Counted from the stretch's first letter, positions 48,301 through 61,589 are shown. The stretch is DNA of 64,000 nt from Siphonodentalium dalli (GCA_032622095.1 CP136066.1:146409559-146473558), one strand, 5' to 3'. Notes: generated by a model from the sequence alone, not told the origin. Numbers and translations: made by a program.

Positions 48301-50662
48301 AAAGTAATCGACCATACAACTCCATAGAAAACATTGTTTCAACTACGCTCAATTGTAAATATTTACATCTCGATTCGGGACGCAACATTCGGCGATAAAC
48401 TAACGCAACTGATTTCGCCATCGATACTCATTGCATTTAATAAATATGTAAGACTGACGGTGTGTGTTGTACATTTGGATGAATATTCATAAAGATAACT
48501 ACTTTGAGCAAGATTATTCTCCATTTCAATTTGATCACCTTACCGGAGTGTTTCACATCACTTTAAAACGTGGATTTGTTTTTAAAGCTGAAGTGGGGTG
48601 GGGTAAATTTCAGGAAGGTATGCTGTTGTGGTGGGTAGTCGAAACTCCCCAGAACACATTTAAACCCGCATGAAAATAAAATATTTATATTCGACAGAAC
48701 AACCCCACACAAAGAACAATATTTGAAAGTCGGAAAAGAAGCATAAGAACATCAAAAATCAACGTACCATGACTAAATTAGGAAATTCTCAAATGTGAAC
48801 CACATTCTAAATATCAAGAACTTTTGTTCCGTATTGCTTAAGATTGATAAAATGAAATTTCTAAGTCGAAAAAGGTGCATAAATCATGCATCTGAGCAAT
48901 ATTTGGACTATCAAATATCAACAACATGCGAAATCCCACGGCATTCTGTCAATATTATGATCCGGACAATCCGGATGGACATGCTAATTAAAATAGACCA
49001 CTACTATGCGTATGCCACATGCATCGCTAATCAATTAAAGCATCCATATGTTTTATATTGAAAACGAGTATAAAATATCTTAATTGAGAACGCTCTTTAT
49101 TAGCTACAGCTTTGGTACAGAAGGAATAAACGCTCTTTAAATTAGACATTCATTCGAATGTTTGCTTGACTGATAAAAAGAAACTTTCGATTTTGAAATC
49201 CGATGTCTGACCATCAAAACCTCCTATTATTTGGGCTCATGTGTAGTGTCAACTTATTTTATGGTATTATTATGATATATTAATTTAAGGAAACGCATTC
49301 TACAGCAATTAGTTTCAATGCGCATTTACATACACAAATATACACAAACAAGATAACATCGCCCATATTTACACATAAAAAGCAATACAAGCTTCACAGA
49401 TATATGGCAGATAACTCGGAAAGATGACTAAAAAAGGCACTACAGTTAACAATAAAATATCCAGTAGATTAAAAGACCTGATAAAAATATTAAGTTAATA
49501 TCAATTTCCAACTATAACGGATAAGCCTAAAAATATTTTTTTTAAAGTTAAAAAACAGATGGTGCACTTATAACGAATAACACATTTTGAACAGGTGATA
49601 TTTAAGAGCTGTTTTAAAAGATGATACTGAGTCAATCTTCCTCATATCAACGGGTAGGCTGTTCCAAATAGAGACTGAGACATTTTGGAATGAGCACTAC
49701 AGAAGAAACATGTGCCAATGGTAGATCATGTCATGAATCTCTACTCTGGCTAACGCTAGTACAACACCTTGGAACCGAAGTCGAAAAAATAGCCCGGGGA
49801 ATATATTTCTTTGTTATTATGTGTTCATTAACTACTTCCCTGTTGGTTAAGGTCCCAACTCGAATTTTCACGATTTAAAATAAATTTGTGAGCGATTTTG
49901 CTTTGAGTGGCTTAAAATTGTGGGATTTCTCCTGGTTAATTAATTCTTTGTTTATTACGATATCGGCTCACAAATACCACGGAAATACATGCAATTTTTA
50001 ATTGGGACATTCACCTACAGTGAGGTGCATCACCAAGGAACATATAAGAATATATTCCCTGCGTTATTTTTTCGACTCAAAGGTTCCCTGTCAAAACTTC
50101 AAAAAGTTCCAAGGTATTGTACTAGTGGAATATGATATCTACGGGCGTTAGCCAGAGTAGAGATTCATGGCATGACCTAGCTATAGTACCAGGCAGTTTT
50201 ATACATGGTGTCAACTCGGGTGGGGCATATCGAGGAACTGAACGGTTAAAAATGTCGATCTCGTCCGTCCAGTCGATTTCTATAAAATGCTCGCCAAATA
50301 ACAAATATTTCCCAAAAAAATTGGGCTGTCCAGCCGATAATCCCAATATCAATTGTGTATAAAAATTACACACATTGAGCTTACGGCGTCAATTTGTGAC
50401 AAAATAAGTTTTAAAAATGACAATTGTTTCCGCTCTACTAGCTGCCAGCTGTCTGTTTCAATGCTGTCGATAACGAGGCGCCGACAATATATTGCAGTAA
50501 GGTACTGCAGTGTGATGTCACTTTGTCAAATATAGTAGGTATATTTTGATGAGATGCGATAAAAAGGTATTCCACACAGAAGTTCTGCAATATTGCTTAT
50601 TTGGACAGTTTCGCGAGTGAGTTTATCAATAAATTCTGCGCGCTCCCTTTTTAGTACATTAA
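48301..50662. other. Non-genic stretch with short dispersed repeats
   Basis: No gene recognised. Holds two inverted copies of the AATAAAGAGCGTTTAT motif (49089-49101, 49126-49140) and two copies of an ~80 bp dispersed repeat (49721-49775 minus; 50101-50180 plus). Confidence 0.5.
50101..50180 (+). repeat. ~80 bp dispersed repeat, reference copy
   Basis: Contains GTGGAATATGATATCTACGG, GCGTTAGCCAGAGTAGAGAT and TCATGGCATGA. Other copies are at 49721-49775 (minus, with a ~22 base internal deletion), 60261-60340 and 60981-61059. Confidence 0.8.
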
Positions 50663-51081
50663 AGGTACGGGAGGCCTTGGCGGTGTTTATGCTGTGAAAA
50701 TATTTCCACCGGTCAAAAATCGCCACAAACAGAAAGAGTATTAAAATGTAGATAGACTTTGTCCGTATACAAATAAGAAACATCGCATAAACAGTATGTT
50801 ATTGTCATATGTTTGACCATTGTTATGTAAACAAACGCATAAAAGGTTACTTTCCTGGTGTTTGTTTATATTATGATGGTAAACATAAAGAGCATTATTT
50901 GTTGCTGAATTCCTGATATGGAACCAATAAAGAGCGTTTATGTCATTTGTGCGTGATTAGCCAGTAACACTGTGCTGACTTCTGTAACACAATCAGGCTC
51001 TTGCTTAGGTAAAATATAGTAGGTCTTTATGATAGCATGCTGTTTACGCGATGGTCATGGTATATATGAACGAAACTGTAT

Positions 51082-53732
51082 GGGTGCTATTCACCAAGCG
51101 AGACTATTTTATAAACCAGGTAGTTTATATGGTAGCGGCTGAACGCAAAGGTATCTTTGCTTTAGCGCAAACGACACACGCTGTCGATGGTGTGATTGAT
51201 CCAATCTATCAGATTTGTCACCTGTCAATTGACGCCGTCTTACGACTAATTCATGAACACTCACCGGCCACAATCGGCATGTATAGCGGTATAATTTTTG
51301 GGTATAATTGTGTGGAGACTCATGCTTGCGTTTATATATCTGCAGAATGAGTTTCAATGATATTAATGAGGTTTTTTAATTAGCACAGTGTGAAAATGAA
51401 GAGCCAAGCAGATAACGTCTCAGAAGAATTTTGTTTGTGTTTTGGTTCTGTTTGGATATTTCCCTGCTATTTCCAAAGAAATTTCTTTCCATGCATCATT
51501 TTTCCGGCGCTGGTGAATGGTGCCGGTTTCTTTGTTCTTTAATATTTTGATTCTTCTCTCCACAATGCCCAAAAAAGTGTTACGCTCGTCGGCAGTGGGG
51601 GGGGGGGGGGGGGGGGTCTGGAAAACAATTGCACATATAGGGCCCAAAAAGTTTTTTTCAGACCCCGAGGGACCCACCACCCCATTTATGAAAATTTGTT
51701 CCTCCAAATGTTAGGGACCCACCCCCTTTCTCATGTTTTTATAAAAATTTCAGAGTTTTTTAGCCGTTCTTCAATAACTGTGTTAACTGCCTTTCAATCC
51801 CATTCCACTATCCTTTTTTGGTGCAAAGTGTGTAAAATTAAGACTAGCAATAACATCTTTAATCGGTAAAGCACAGGTCAGAAAAACGAAAAATAAACTG
51901 TATTTCCAGGTGTTTCCTGGTGTTTCCAGTATCTAACAACAATAATAAAGCATTGTGTAGGTACACTGTATGTCACAAATTGCCCTAGACCGCATTATAG
52001 CCTTAATATATCGAGCGTGTTTAGTCTGACAGAGAACACTGGCCAGTGTAAATAGTGGTAAACAGGTCAGGTGTTCTACAATTATTTGTGCATGATCAAA
52101 GAACTCTTTAGTCTTATCCACCGGGGTGGGTGAGGAGGGGAATTGTTTTGGTTAGGTATACACATAGATATATGGTTATTATACCCCCGATATTAGTCGG
52201 CGGGTATATAGTTGACGTCTCGAGCCGTCCGTGCGTCCGTCCGTACAAACATTTTGCATCATAACTCAATAGTCGATCGGTTGTCATGTTTTGATGTTCT
52301 ATGACATGTGACGGACCAGAAATGGGGAACGAATATGCATAATATCATGGATTGCGAGTACCAATGCCTACCAGAGTTATCCATGGGCCCTGTTTATGAA
52401 ATTCAATCCGTACAAAGTTTTTGCCATATAAGTTGAAGTGTCGGTTGTCGAATTTTGAAGTGGTTTAGTATGGTGATAGACCTGAATGATACGGGAAGGA
52501 TGTATGCAGATATTACTGCATATCACAGGTTTTGCCTGTCGATGCATACCAGAGCTACCAACTTGGTTCCATCCGTAAACACATTTTGCATTATTATAAC
52601 TCAACCATTTGTACGTATATTTGTGCACTAGAGTCTGCAGTATAGTCTCAGTCAGATTTTATTCTTGATTTTAGTTTGAACTTTGAAGACATTGAGGAAT
52701 GTCATTTCTCAAAGCATCTGAATGCATCACATTATTTCAGTTCATCTATTTGTAAGCGATAACAGTATACAATTAGTATTGTAGTTTAGTCTTGTTGAGT
52801 AGTATTTAATTATATAAGCTTCAAGATGAAGTTCGTAAATTCAAGAGAATAGCGTCACCTTCAATTGGGATTGTCTGAACAATAAACAGTAACGGCCATT
52901 CATCATAACCAATTCAGTTTTATTTGGATAAGTGCTGCAAATTAACATTACTTGCAATCATAAAAAAGATGAAAAATAACCAGAAGGAATGAATTTGATT
53001 GCATTCCAGAACAAGACAGTATTTCAGACATTAGAAATTTATGAGATACCCTTTTCAATTTCATGTTAAGCAACAATCGGGTCAATGATATCTAGTCATC
53101 ATTGAGTATTCACCATGTAGTATTTGTGATACAGTTTTTTTTATTTTATAACTATTATTCGGGTAATACAACTGGGTAATACATTAATTTTTTGTACTAA
53201 ATTACGGTTTTCCACTGAGAAGTGGGACGGGATCCTGTGAAATCCAGAATGTTGCTAAATCTGAGGCTAAATAGTCACTATAGCTGTCTATATAGCCATA
53301 TGCCAACAAACATGATACTAACATGCTTACAAACAACATTACATGGTCAGTACTTGTAAATTGTTTGAAAAAAACCCATTTTGGAAAAAAAATTAAAAGC
53401 ACGATTGTTTCGGCCTCTGGACCACCCACCCACCCCGGCCCTATATGCGGATTTTTTTTGTAGACCCCCTCATGTCGTCGGTGGTATATTTTGCCCCACG
53501 TCCTTTTCCTCGGTTGCTCATTGTTGAAATGTGTACAAACGTGTACTGTTACACGCAGCATGTTTATGTGACCGGTGGTCAATCTATGATTGACGACAAT
53601 CACCTTGATTGGATAATCCTATATGGCGCGGCGATGTCTTCCCATCGATATGTCCACCGATAGCTTCGCATTGAGCGTCGCCTCGTAAAACTACCTGGAC
53701 TATATTATAAACCCAGCCGGTGAATAGCACCC
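51082..53732. mobile_element. Harbinger-like DNA transposon, non-autonomous (2651 bp)
   Basis: Perfect 14 bp terminal inverted repeats GGGTGCTATTCACC, extending imperfectly to about 65 bp (both sides share CCAGGTAGTTT). Flanked by TAT on each side (51079-51081, 53733-53735). GGG termini plus a 3 bp duplication fit PIF/Harbinger. A Myb/SANT-like remnant inside supports this. No DDE transposase ORF is seen. Confidence 0.7.
51420..51707 (-). pseudogene. Possible Myb/SANT-like protein remnant
   Basis: Residues about 38-90 read ERNTFLGIVERRIKILKN then RRKNDAWKEISLEIAG, like the MADF/SANT-type DNA-binding protein that accompanies Harbinger transposases. The N-terminal poly-Pro comes from the poly-G run at 51598-51617. 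The start of the true protein is not preserved. Confidence 0.4.
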
Positions 53733-53813
53733 TATGTGTTTAATGTTTTTCTGTTTACGGTGATTGAAACAAATATGAATATTTTCGACAACTAAGGCCT
53801 CCCGTGCCTTTAA

Positions 53814-54200
53814 CGGGCACAAGAAGAATTAGTGATAGGAGTCTTCAGATGGGATTCCACGGAAACTCCGCCCATTGGTCATTTTGCCATAATAACCTAC
53901 CTGATTACCCGATAACGATTCCATGCGAAGTATAATATATACTCAATTCCTGACTGTAGGTGTGCAACTGCAGTCTGGCAGGAGTCGCTTTCGTAGATAA
54001 CACAGCCAATCCTTTGAATTTTAGTGGGCTTGGATAATTTACAATGGAATATGAACACTTGAATTTCGAGTATACATATCCAGTCAGCTTATTTTCCCGG
54101 ACCATGCAACAACTTCCTAGTCTGGAATATAGCGACAGGCTTGACATATAATCCACACCGTATTACCGATCCGGATTACCACCGGTCACGATGCGGATCA
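53814..54200. other. No gene recognised
   Basis: Unique-looking sequence with no convincing ORF or repeat. Confidence 0.4.
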
Positions 54201-55440
54201 CTACCGGCTGTTTTGACAAAAGCGTGCCACGTGGCCAGGGATGTGGCTAGAGGGGGGGGTGTGGGGGGGGGGTCTCACCCCCCCCCCAGCAGAGAGCTAT
54301 ATTTTCAATAGTTGGAAATTTCATACCTGCCACAACGAAATTTCACACCAACAATAGGTTGAAAATGTTCTTGTAGTTTGATTATAAAACAATTTATTGG
54401 GGGAATTTATTGTTTTTCGACCAATATTTGCATATGTTCCTATTTTTGGTCAAATATTTTGACAGAAATGGTCATCAGTTGGAAATTTTCCAACCTTAGG
54501 GGGGTGACAGGTTGGAAATTTCCAACACTTGGAAAGCTTGTGTCCTGGTCTCTCCCCCGTGGCCAGCCAAAAACTTCTAGTTAATTTAAGAAAACAATAT
54601 TGTCATACAATTGGTCAACATTGTCATTGGAATTGTCATCAGTTGGAAAATTTCCAACCTAAGTGGGGGTGTAGGGTTTGAAATTTCGAACAGTAGGAAG
54701 GCTTGAGGCTAGTCTAGATGTTAGGATTTTGCGATTTTCTTGTTCAGATTTCAAAATTTTCGCACACCGGGCCGAACCATGGTCGGCCCGGTGTGTCATT
54801 GCCCCATTCACATGGCCAATACAAAACTGCTAATTAGTTTAGCAAAACAATATTTTACTACATTTGGTCAAACTTGTAGACATAAATGGTCATCAGTTGA
54901 AGAATTTTCCAACCTGAGGGGGGAGTATGAGGTTTGAAATTTCCAACACTAGGAAAGCTTCAGTTGAGGCCAGTCTTGATGCTAGGATTTGCGATTTTCT
55001 TGTATAGTTTTCAAAATTTTCTCACACCGGGCCGAACAACCATGTTGTCGGTAGCTGTGTGCATTTGTCTGGAATTAGATCACTAGTTGTTTTTTTGGGG
55101 GCAATTTTCAGGTTAAAATATCTTAATGTTCTCATACTGGGAAAATAGAAGCATGGCTTATGAATATATAGGAAATTAGGCCTGAGCATGAGGTACAAGG
55201 GGGGGGGGTGCAAATGGAAATATGCAAAAAGTTGTGTCGGTGTGATTCCGACTCAAGGGGGAGGGGTGCAAATGGAATTATGCAAAAAGTTGTGTCGGTG
55301 TGATTCCGACTCAAGGGGGGGGGGGGTGCAAATGGAATTATGCAAAAAGTTGTGATTGCGACTCAAGGGGGGGTGTGTAGTTGGAAATTCCCAAGGTGGA
55401 CACCCCCCCCCCCCCAGCGGAGACCCTCTAGCCACATCCC
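54201..55440. repeat. Dispersed repeat cluster with poly-G runs
   Basis: Three diverged ~200 bp units (near 54400, 54600, 54830) share GTCATCAGTTGGAAA, TTTCCAACCT and CACACCGGGCCGAACC, and are related to the repeats in PKS intron 3. Then 55199-55370 holds three ~58-60 bp tandem units (TGCAAATGGAATTATGCAAA then GTTGTGTCGGTGTGATTCC). Poly-G/C runs lie at 54252-54286, 55201, 55315 and 55405. The Pro/His-rich ORFs here come from the repeats. Confidence 0.65.
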
Positions 55441-56231
55441 TACACGTGGCATCATTGCTGTTGGATCATTTTCGCCCTACATTCTGTGGAAGGTGTAAAT
55501 TTTTTCTCCCTTCGTGTATAGGAGTAACTGGGCTAACTCAGGGAGATAATATTCTCATGGGCCAGCACCACAGCAGTCACACCTACTGGTTATAATCACA
55601 TGCAGCTTGGGTGAACAATCACTTGACCCATCGAATTCAGCTTTAAAACAGTATCACTTAGCAGTGAAATATACCATTTGTAAACATTTACTTCCAAGCC
55701 AAAAATCAAAAGAACACTCAAGAAATGTGAGTAATTTTTATTATTCTTCATCACTCTTCAGTGTTCAGTACACATATCCATTTTGTTTCTTAGATATGGA
55801 CTTTGTTTGTTGGATTTGGGTTCGAAATAATTGATTTTAAAATTCTCTATAAGTTTCACATTTTGTATTTCTAACATTATCCACTGTGAAAAAGATATTG
55901 CATCAATGGGGTGTTTACTAATAAAATTGAACAGAATCCTGTTTTTTGAATCCATCAATTTTTGATTTGGGGAGGGGTGGGTTAACAAACCCCTTAAATC
56001 CAGGGTTTCGTCCTTTATTTGTTGTTAACCCAGAGTTCTGCATGGGACTGAGTATGGAAAGTGAAAATTCTTCTATGCCGATTTTGGATCTTTGTATCGC
56101 AGGTCGTGTTCGAATGATCTTTAATATGCTCATGAAGCGGTATGGAGGGAACAATGTGTACGTGTAACATAGTTTGTCCATTCATTTTCCCGAAGTTATG
56201 GTCCGTGGAGACATCAAATTACGATATCTCC
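55441..56231. other. No gene recognised
   Basis: No convincing ORF. Nothing repeats clearly elsewhere in the window. Confidence 0.4.
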
Positions 56232-56235
56232 TTAA

Positions 56236-56747
56236 AGCCACGGGCGGCGTTCGTTGAAGAAATATTTATATTTGTTCAATCGCCATCAACAGAAGGAACA
56301 CCAAAATATGTACAGTTCCGCTCATATGCCAAACATAATCAGCGCGTAAATAGTATATTGTCGTCAAGACGTACGATGGTGTACATAAACAAGAGACTGC
56401 TCGTGTTACAGAAGCTGTGCTTTACATAACACAGCGCAATTCTATTGGTCAATAACACAAAAATGATATAAACGCTCTTTATTACTTCCATATCAGGAAA
56501 ACAGTAACAAATAACGCTCTTTATGTTTACCATATCCGGATCTAAACAAAAGCAAGGAAACGTAACTTTTTATGCTTTTGTTTACATAACACAAGGGGAC
56601 AAATTGACAATAACTTACTGTTATGCCATATTTCTGATTGGCATAAGAACAAAGTCTGTCTATATCTTTCTATTCCTTCTGTTTATGGTGGTTTTAGACG
56701 GAGGTGAATATATTAACAGCATATCCACACCAACGCCGCCCGTATCT
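56236..56747. mobile_element. MITE, TTAA family, copy 3 (512 bp)
   Basis: TTAA at 56232-56235 and 56748-56751. Ends AGCCACGGGCGGCG and CGCCGCCCGTATCT. Shares internal words with copies 1 and 2 (AACAGAAGGAACACCAAAAT, GTTTACATAACAC). Contains two motif copies at 56468-56484 and 56509-56524 in inverse orientation. Confidence 0.8.
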
Positions 56748-56980
56748 TTAATCTTAGATGTGATGTGATATATCTTGTGTGTACTAGCAATGAGATGAAG
56801 GGTTTCAACATGCTACATGTTTTTGTTCTATCATATAAGGCCATATTAGGACAGTATTTGAAATAAGCCACTTCATAAAATTATACTCTGTGCGGTGCAA
56901 CTGTTTGCATTGAAGTATGGTGTTTTTTCTCTGATTCGGTTCATATAGAGTTAACCCTTTACCCAACAGAAGGGCCCTGT

Positions 56981-57049
56981 GCCAATGCATTCTCTTATAT
57001 ATGCGAGTCGACCATAGGTCGCCTCGCATATATAAGAGAATGCATTGGC
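56981..57049. repeat. 69 bp palindrome, copy 1
   Basis: GCCAATGCATTCTCTTATAT followed by ATGCGAG and the reverse complement of all of it. Centre near GACCATAGGTC. Confidence 0.9.
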
Positions 57050-57129
57050 TTAATACATTAAAAATTATAAAATTGTTAAAGAATGTAAGAAAAAAAGGTA
57101 AAAAGTGTTAAAAAAAGTTTTTTTTTTAG

Positions 57130-57198
57130 GCCAATGCATTCTCTTATATATGCGAGGCGACCTATGGTCGACTCGCATATATAAGAGAATGCATTGGC
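57130..57198. repeat. 69 bp palindrome, copy 2
   Basis: Same palindrome with the centre in the opposite orientation (GACCTATGGTC), so the two copies are also inverted relative to each other. A diverged relative lies at about 80-165. Confidence 0.9.
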
Positions 57199-57351
57199 AC
57201 AGGGCATAACTGTAACTATCACAATGTGGTCAAGGAGCCGGTTCCGATGATATCCATATTTGTATGGTTCTATTGAGACAGACCGAAGATATTTTAGGCT
57301 GTTGAAGCTTTATTTGGCCGGTTTTGGCCGGTTTGTTGGGTAAAGGGTTAA

Positions 57352-60260
57352 TATGTAGTTGAGTACTTCCTTGTTACCATATAATATTTGTTCAGCAATA
57401 ATTCAAATAACCTTATTGTCTTCGGGACTCCGGTGTTTGGAAAATACACTTGTTCAACCATTTCACATATCAATTCGTTTCAATTCGTTTAATCTTTTTG
57501 ACCCATAATACATAGGTATTAAGATATGTACAAGTCCACCTATATATAAGTACAAGTGTTTGTTTCGAATGTTGTTGCATACTTGAATTGAAAGCGAATT
57601 TGCTGTGTCATAAATCTGGCCCATATTATGTGTACGTGCAAAACGAGCCGTGGACATAATTCCCATCTTAATATATTCCAATACGAAAAGCCCATGCATT
57701 GGACAGTTTTCTAATTTCAACAACACATTTCCACATGCTGGTGTATCAGCCATAACCCTGGCGACAATGGATCGACAACACATGTGGTATACTTTTCCAC
57801 ATACCGGTATAGTACCATATATATAAAAGGACACATACCGGTATAGTACCATATATATCAAAGGACACAAACGCTTATTCGATACGCGATATATTTGACA
57901 TCGCAACCAAAAAAGGTGGCTTTTTTAACGAAGCAGGAAATGACATTAATCTACTCTCATGACTATACTTCTATTCACGGCATCACAATCTGAACATCAG
58001 GTCAGATTGGATAAGTTTATATATAATATCATATACTTTCCGTTAGAACAATTTATCATCCGGACAACAATAATCAGAAAATTCGAAAAGGCGCTTAACT
58101 CCCGTCAGAAATGGTCGGACCGGACCCAAATTTGCACTTGACCGTCACCTTCTCATATCCATCATTATAACCTTATATCTAATTATGAGACAGTTGCGCA
58201 TGAGTTGCATTAGCGACAAGTTTCTTGCCGTTATCATATATTTGTGTTTCACCCACCATAATTCGTTTGAAAATTTGAGGTATTGTCACACTACTCAAAA
58301 TGGAATTCAGCACTTATACCGCTGTTGCTGATGGTATACTTTCTATGATCAACTCGCCCCGAAACTACAGTTAAATTTCAAAAATACGCTCTTTAAAAAT
58401 ACGCTCTTTCAAAAATCGTCAGTTGTGGGTTGCACCCCACAAGTTACTCAAACAAAAGATCGCATGCCACAAGTATTCATAGGTATGTGCGGTCACCCCA
58501 CAAGTATACTCTGGCCAGTGCGTTTCAACTCATAACTTTGGTTTCGCTAACTCAATTCAGTTGATCTTTGGTATGCTAATAGACCAGCCGGGGGGGGGGG
58601 GGGGGGGGACAAGATTTCCCAATAACCGTGGTTTCGTCCGCCCATTTTTTCCAGAGTTACGCCCCTTTTTTTACTTAGAAAATTCAGGTTTTCTGCTACT
58701 TTTTTTGGTTTCCAGATGATAACTTGATTTTGGATTGTTTACTCATGAATAACATAACTTTACAAAGTGCCATTTAATAAGTATTTGCACAAAAATAAGA
58801 AAAATCCCCTCTGATTGTACAGTCGCTCTGATTGTACAGTCGGGGGCGTTACCTCCGCCCAGCGGTGCACTTGTCGTGTAAAGCAAAATTCCTATACCTT
58901 ATGCCCTAGGTAGAAATGCACAATCTCTAGAAATTCTGGCCAGCCGGGGAGGGGGAACTGTACTTTAAATATATGCTGAGCCATTATCTTTGGCATAAAT
59001 AAAATTATGTCCTATCAAACATATTTTATGTTCGACAGAAATGTTACGTATAATCAAATGTCTGTACAACTTGTCGTGAGTTATGCCCCTTCGTTTGCAC
59101 ACACAATACTTAATGTTACCCATTTTCTTATTCAAATTGACCATTTCCAACACACACGAAAACCCAACAGATCATGGCAGTAAATAAGCTTCTTCCACCT
59201 GATAGATCTATATTAGAGCAGATAAATATTTGAAATAGAAAAAATGTTATTATAGCAAATAAACAAAAATATCTTGCAAGCGGAAATGACAAAATTCAGG
59301 GGAGGTTAATCGGGCTATTTCCCTATATAACCAAACACACAGCATTGGCCTCCACTGTGTACGAAAATGATGTTACGTATCCAAATTTTTCACTTTTTTT
59401 TGTGAACATTCCCAATCTTGTAAAATAATTAAACCTTCAAACCAGTAATGTCACATTTTATTGTTATTTTTTTATTTTTTTTATTGAAATCAAGAAACAA
59501 TGAGTAATATTACAGAATATGATTGATTTATATGCTAACATGAAGTATAATAGTAATATTTCTATTGTATTTGTTTCAATTTGGAAAGAAGACGTAGTTT
59601 CAGGTTTACGATAGAGATAGAGAGAGCGCGGGTGGGGGGAAATGAGTGAAAGACAAAAGAAAGAAGATAGTTAGATGGTAGTGGATCAGTTGTATTTTGG
59701 AAATTTAAACAGTTGTATTTATTATGTCGCTGTGTATTCAAATTACGTTTTTTGCTGTTGTGAAATGTCACTTAATTTGCTGGAGTCATATCGTGTTTCA
59801 GGCCTGATGAATTGTTTCAAATTTGTGGTGGTATATATGTTGTACGTTCTCTTCAATATTAGTGTATATATCAGCAATTTACCCAATATATCTACACGAT
59901 GTCGAGTACAAAAATCAAATTATTCGTTGTTGCATAAATAAGTTAACTGCATGTCATATATTGAGCAGGATTGTCACATTTAACACAGGCTGCATTGGCT
60001 CTTATGCCCCCAGATACTTATTGTTCTATTAGCCAGACACCTTATATACAACCCGATAATCGTGTAATGCTACATGACGATGTAGTTATGAAGTGCCTCG
60101 CCGAAGCACCACCAGCTCGTTTGGAGATATTTTAAATATATACTGCCAACAATATAGTACGAGGTCCAATCCCACAACCCATGTCATATGATCGTGCATT
60201 AAAATAATTGAGGTTTCCATACTCCCATTAAAAATGTAAAACAAATGTTTTAAAAACTTT
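57352..60260. other. Non-genic AT-rich stretch
   Basis: No gene recognised. A 34 bp direct duplication (unit ACATACCGGTATAGTACC...) spans 57799-57866. Two motif copies sit at 58383-58409. An 18-base poly-G run lies at about 58591-58608. A TCTGATTGTACAGTCGC duplication lies near 58815-58845. Open frames such as 57463-57906 (minus) have no family signature. Confidence 0.45.
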
Positions 60261-60340
60261 CAAAAAGTTCACATGTTTTGTACTGGTGGAATATGATCTC
60301 TACGGGCGTTAGCCAGAGTAGAGATTCGTGGTATGATCTA
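60261..60340 (+). repeat. ~80 bp dispersed repeat, third copy
   Basis: Contains TACGGGCGTTAGCCAGAG and GGAATATGATCTC. Matches 50101-50180. Confidence 0.8.
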
Positions 60341-60980
60341 GTTTGTTCACTGTTATTAATTTCCATGTCAGAAGGGAAAACTCCACGCAGGGTTTACCGC
60401 CATTGATGATTCGGTAAGACCACTGCTATCGGCTACATTTTACCCACATTTGGTGGACTTCCGCGATATTAAAAAATATACTAAGCGAACAGAGCAAAAT
60501 GCTGCCCTTATTAAGCACACAACATATCGAACCAAATTTGTGTGGATTCATGCCTTAAGTTTGGAAAGTCCCACTTTAACCAAAGAACTATATTTCGAAA
60601 TGGTGTGATTTAGTTCTCCGATTATTTTATCAGAACAAAAGGCTAAACGCACATGGACGACAATATCCGACAACACGCATGGAAAGTCAGACACAAGAGT
60701 TCTAATTTTCTCCAATTTTGACGATTTGCTTCCGACAATCGTCAACAAAACTACCGCTCTGCATGGTCCTCCATTCTGTCATTAAGATTTTCGTGCGGGA
60801 ATTGTTCTCAAAGCACATAGGAAATTTGGGGCGATCGGTTTTCGCCATTTTGTTTGGAAAACCCTGCGCTAAATATAGAAACGGCAGACTAGTACCCAGG
60901 CGGTGACAGAGTCAGAAAGGAAGTATATGCCATATATGACTGGTGCGCGCTGGGAGAGATTGCCAGACGGGTTCAACAAC

Positions 60981-61059
60981 AAAAAGTTCCCAGGTTTTGT
61001 ACTTGTGGAATATGATATATACGGGCGTAGCTATAGCAGAGATTCATGGCATGATCTAC
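60981..61059 (+). repeat. ~80 bp dispersed repeat, fourth copy
   Basis: Preceded by the same AAAAAGTTCCCAGGTTTTGT lead as the other copies. Carries TACGGGCG and GATTCATGGCATGATCTA. Confidence 0.75.
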
Positions 61060-61589
61060 GTGGTATCATTACTCTACAAGGCCTGTACTGGCCTCTTTGC
61101 TTAAAAGTGTAAGATGTACAATTCCGCGAATAATTCCGCGCGCCAAAGTAAACATAATTTCTCAGACTTTTGCGATACTTTTTTTTACACGGATGTTGAC
61201 ACACTACCTCGCTGTGGACAGGGAAGAAAGTTAAGTGGATACATTATTTTTGTAACGGGTCATAAACTTGTATAAGGTATGAGAATTGTGTGTTGATTGC
61301 AAATCGAAATATCCGGGTCTGTAACATATTCGGTAATATATAGAAATGGTTGTCGTTTTGGATACTCGAGTGTATGCAAATATATTAAACAGTAAGCGAA
61401 TATCCTGGTGTGATTTCTGAATTGCTAAACTACAGCACAACCGACAGATCAATTATGGACAACAATCTCAAACATGCATGTGAAACAAGAGTATCGCTTG
61501 CATGTGCGTGGCAAAATACACCCATGGTAATTCCAACACAGGCCCATATGTATCTGGCGAAAATTGGTATGAAGGGCGGAACCCAACTT

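Larger units (their letters stand above)
50663..53809. mobile_element. MITE, TTAA family, copy 2, split by another element
   Basis: TTAA at 50659-50662 and 53810-53813. Termini AGGTACGGGAGGCCTT and AAGGCCTCCCGTGCCT are near-perfect inverted repeats. After subtracting the nested element at 51082-53732 and its 3 bp duplication the length is 493 bp, matching copy 1 (494). Confidence 0.85.
56955..57347. mobile_element. piggyBac-like MITE containing two palindromes
   Basis: TTAA at 56951-56954 and 57348-57351. Termini CCCTTTACCCAACA and TGTTGGGTAAAGGG are perfect inverted repeats. A CCC start and TTAA target are piggyBac traits. No ORF. The interior carries two inverted copies of a 69 bp palindrome. 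Confidence 0.75.

Noticed and set aside
57463-57906. 147-residue minus-strand protein
   Set aside because: No domain, signal or family resemblance; overlaps a 34 bp tandem duplication and looks like chance.
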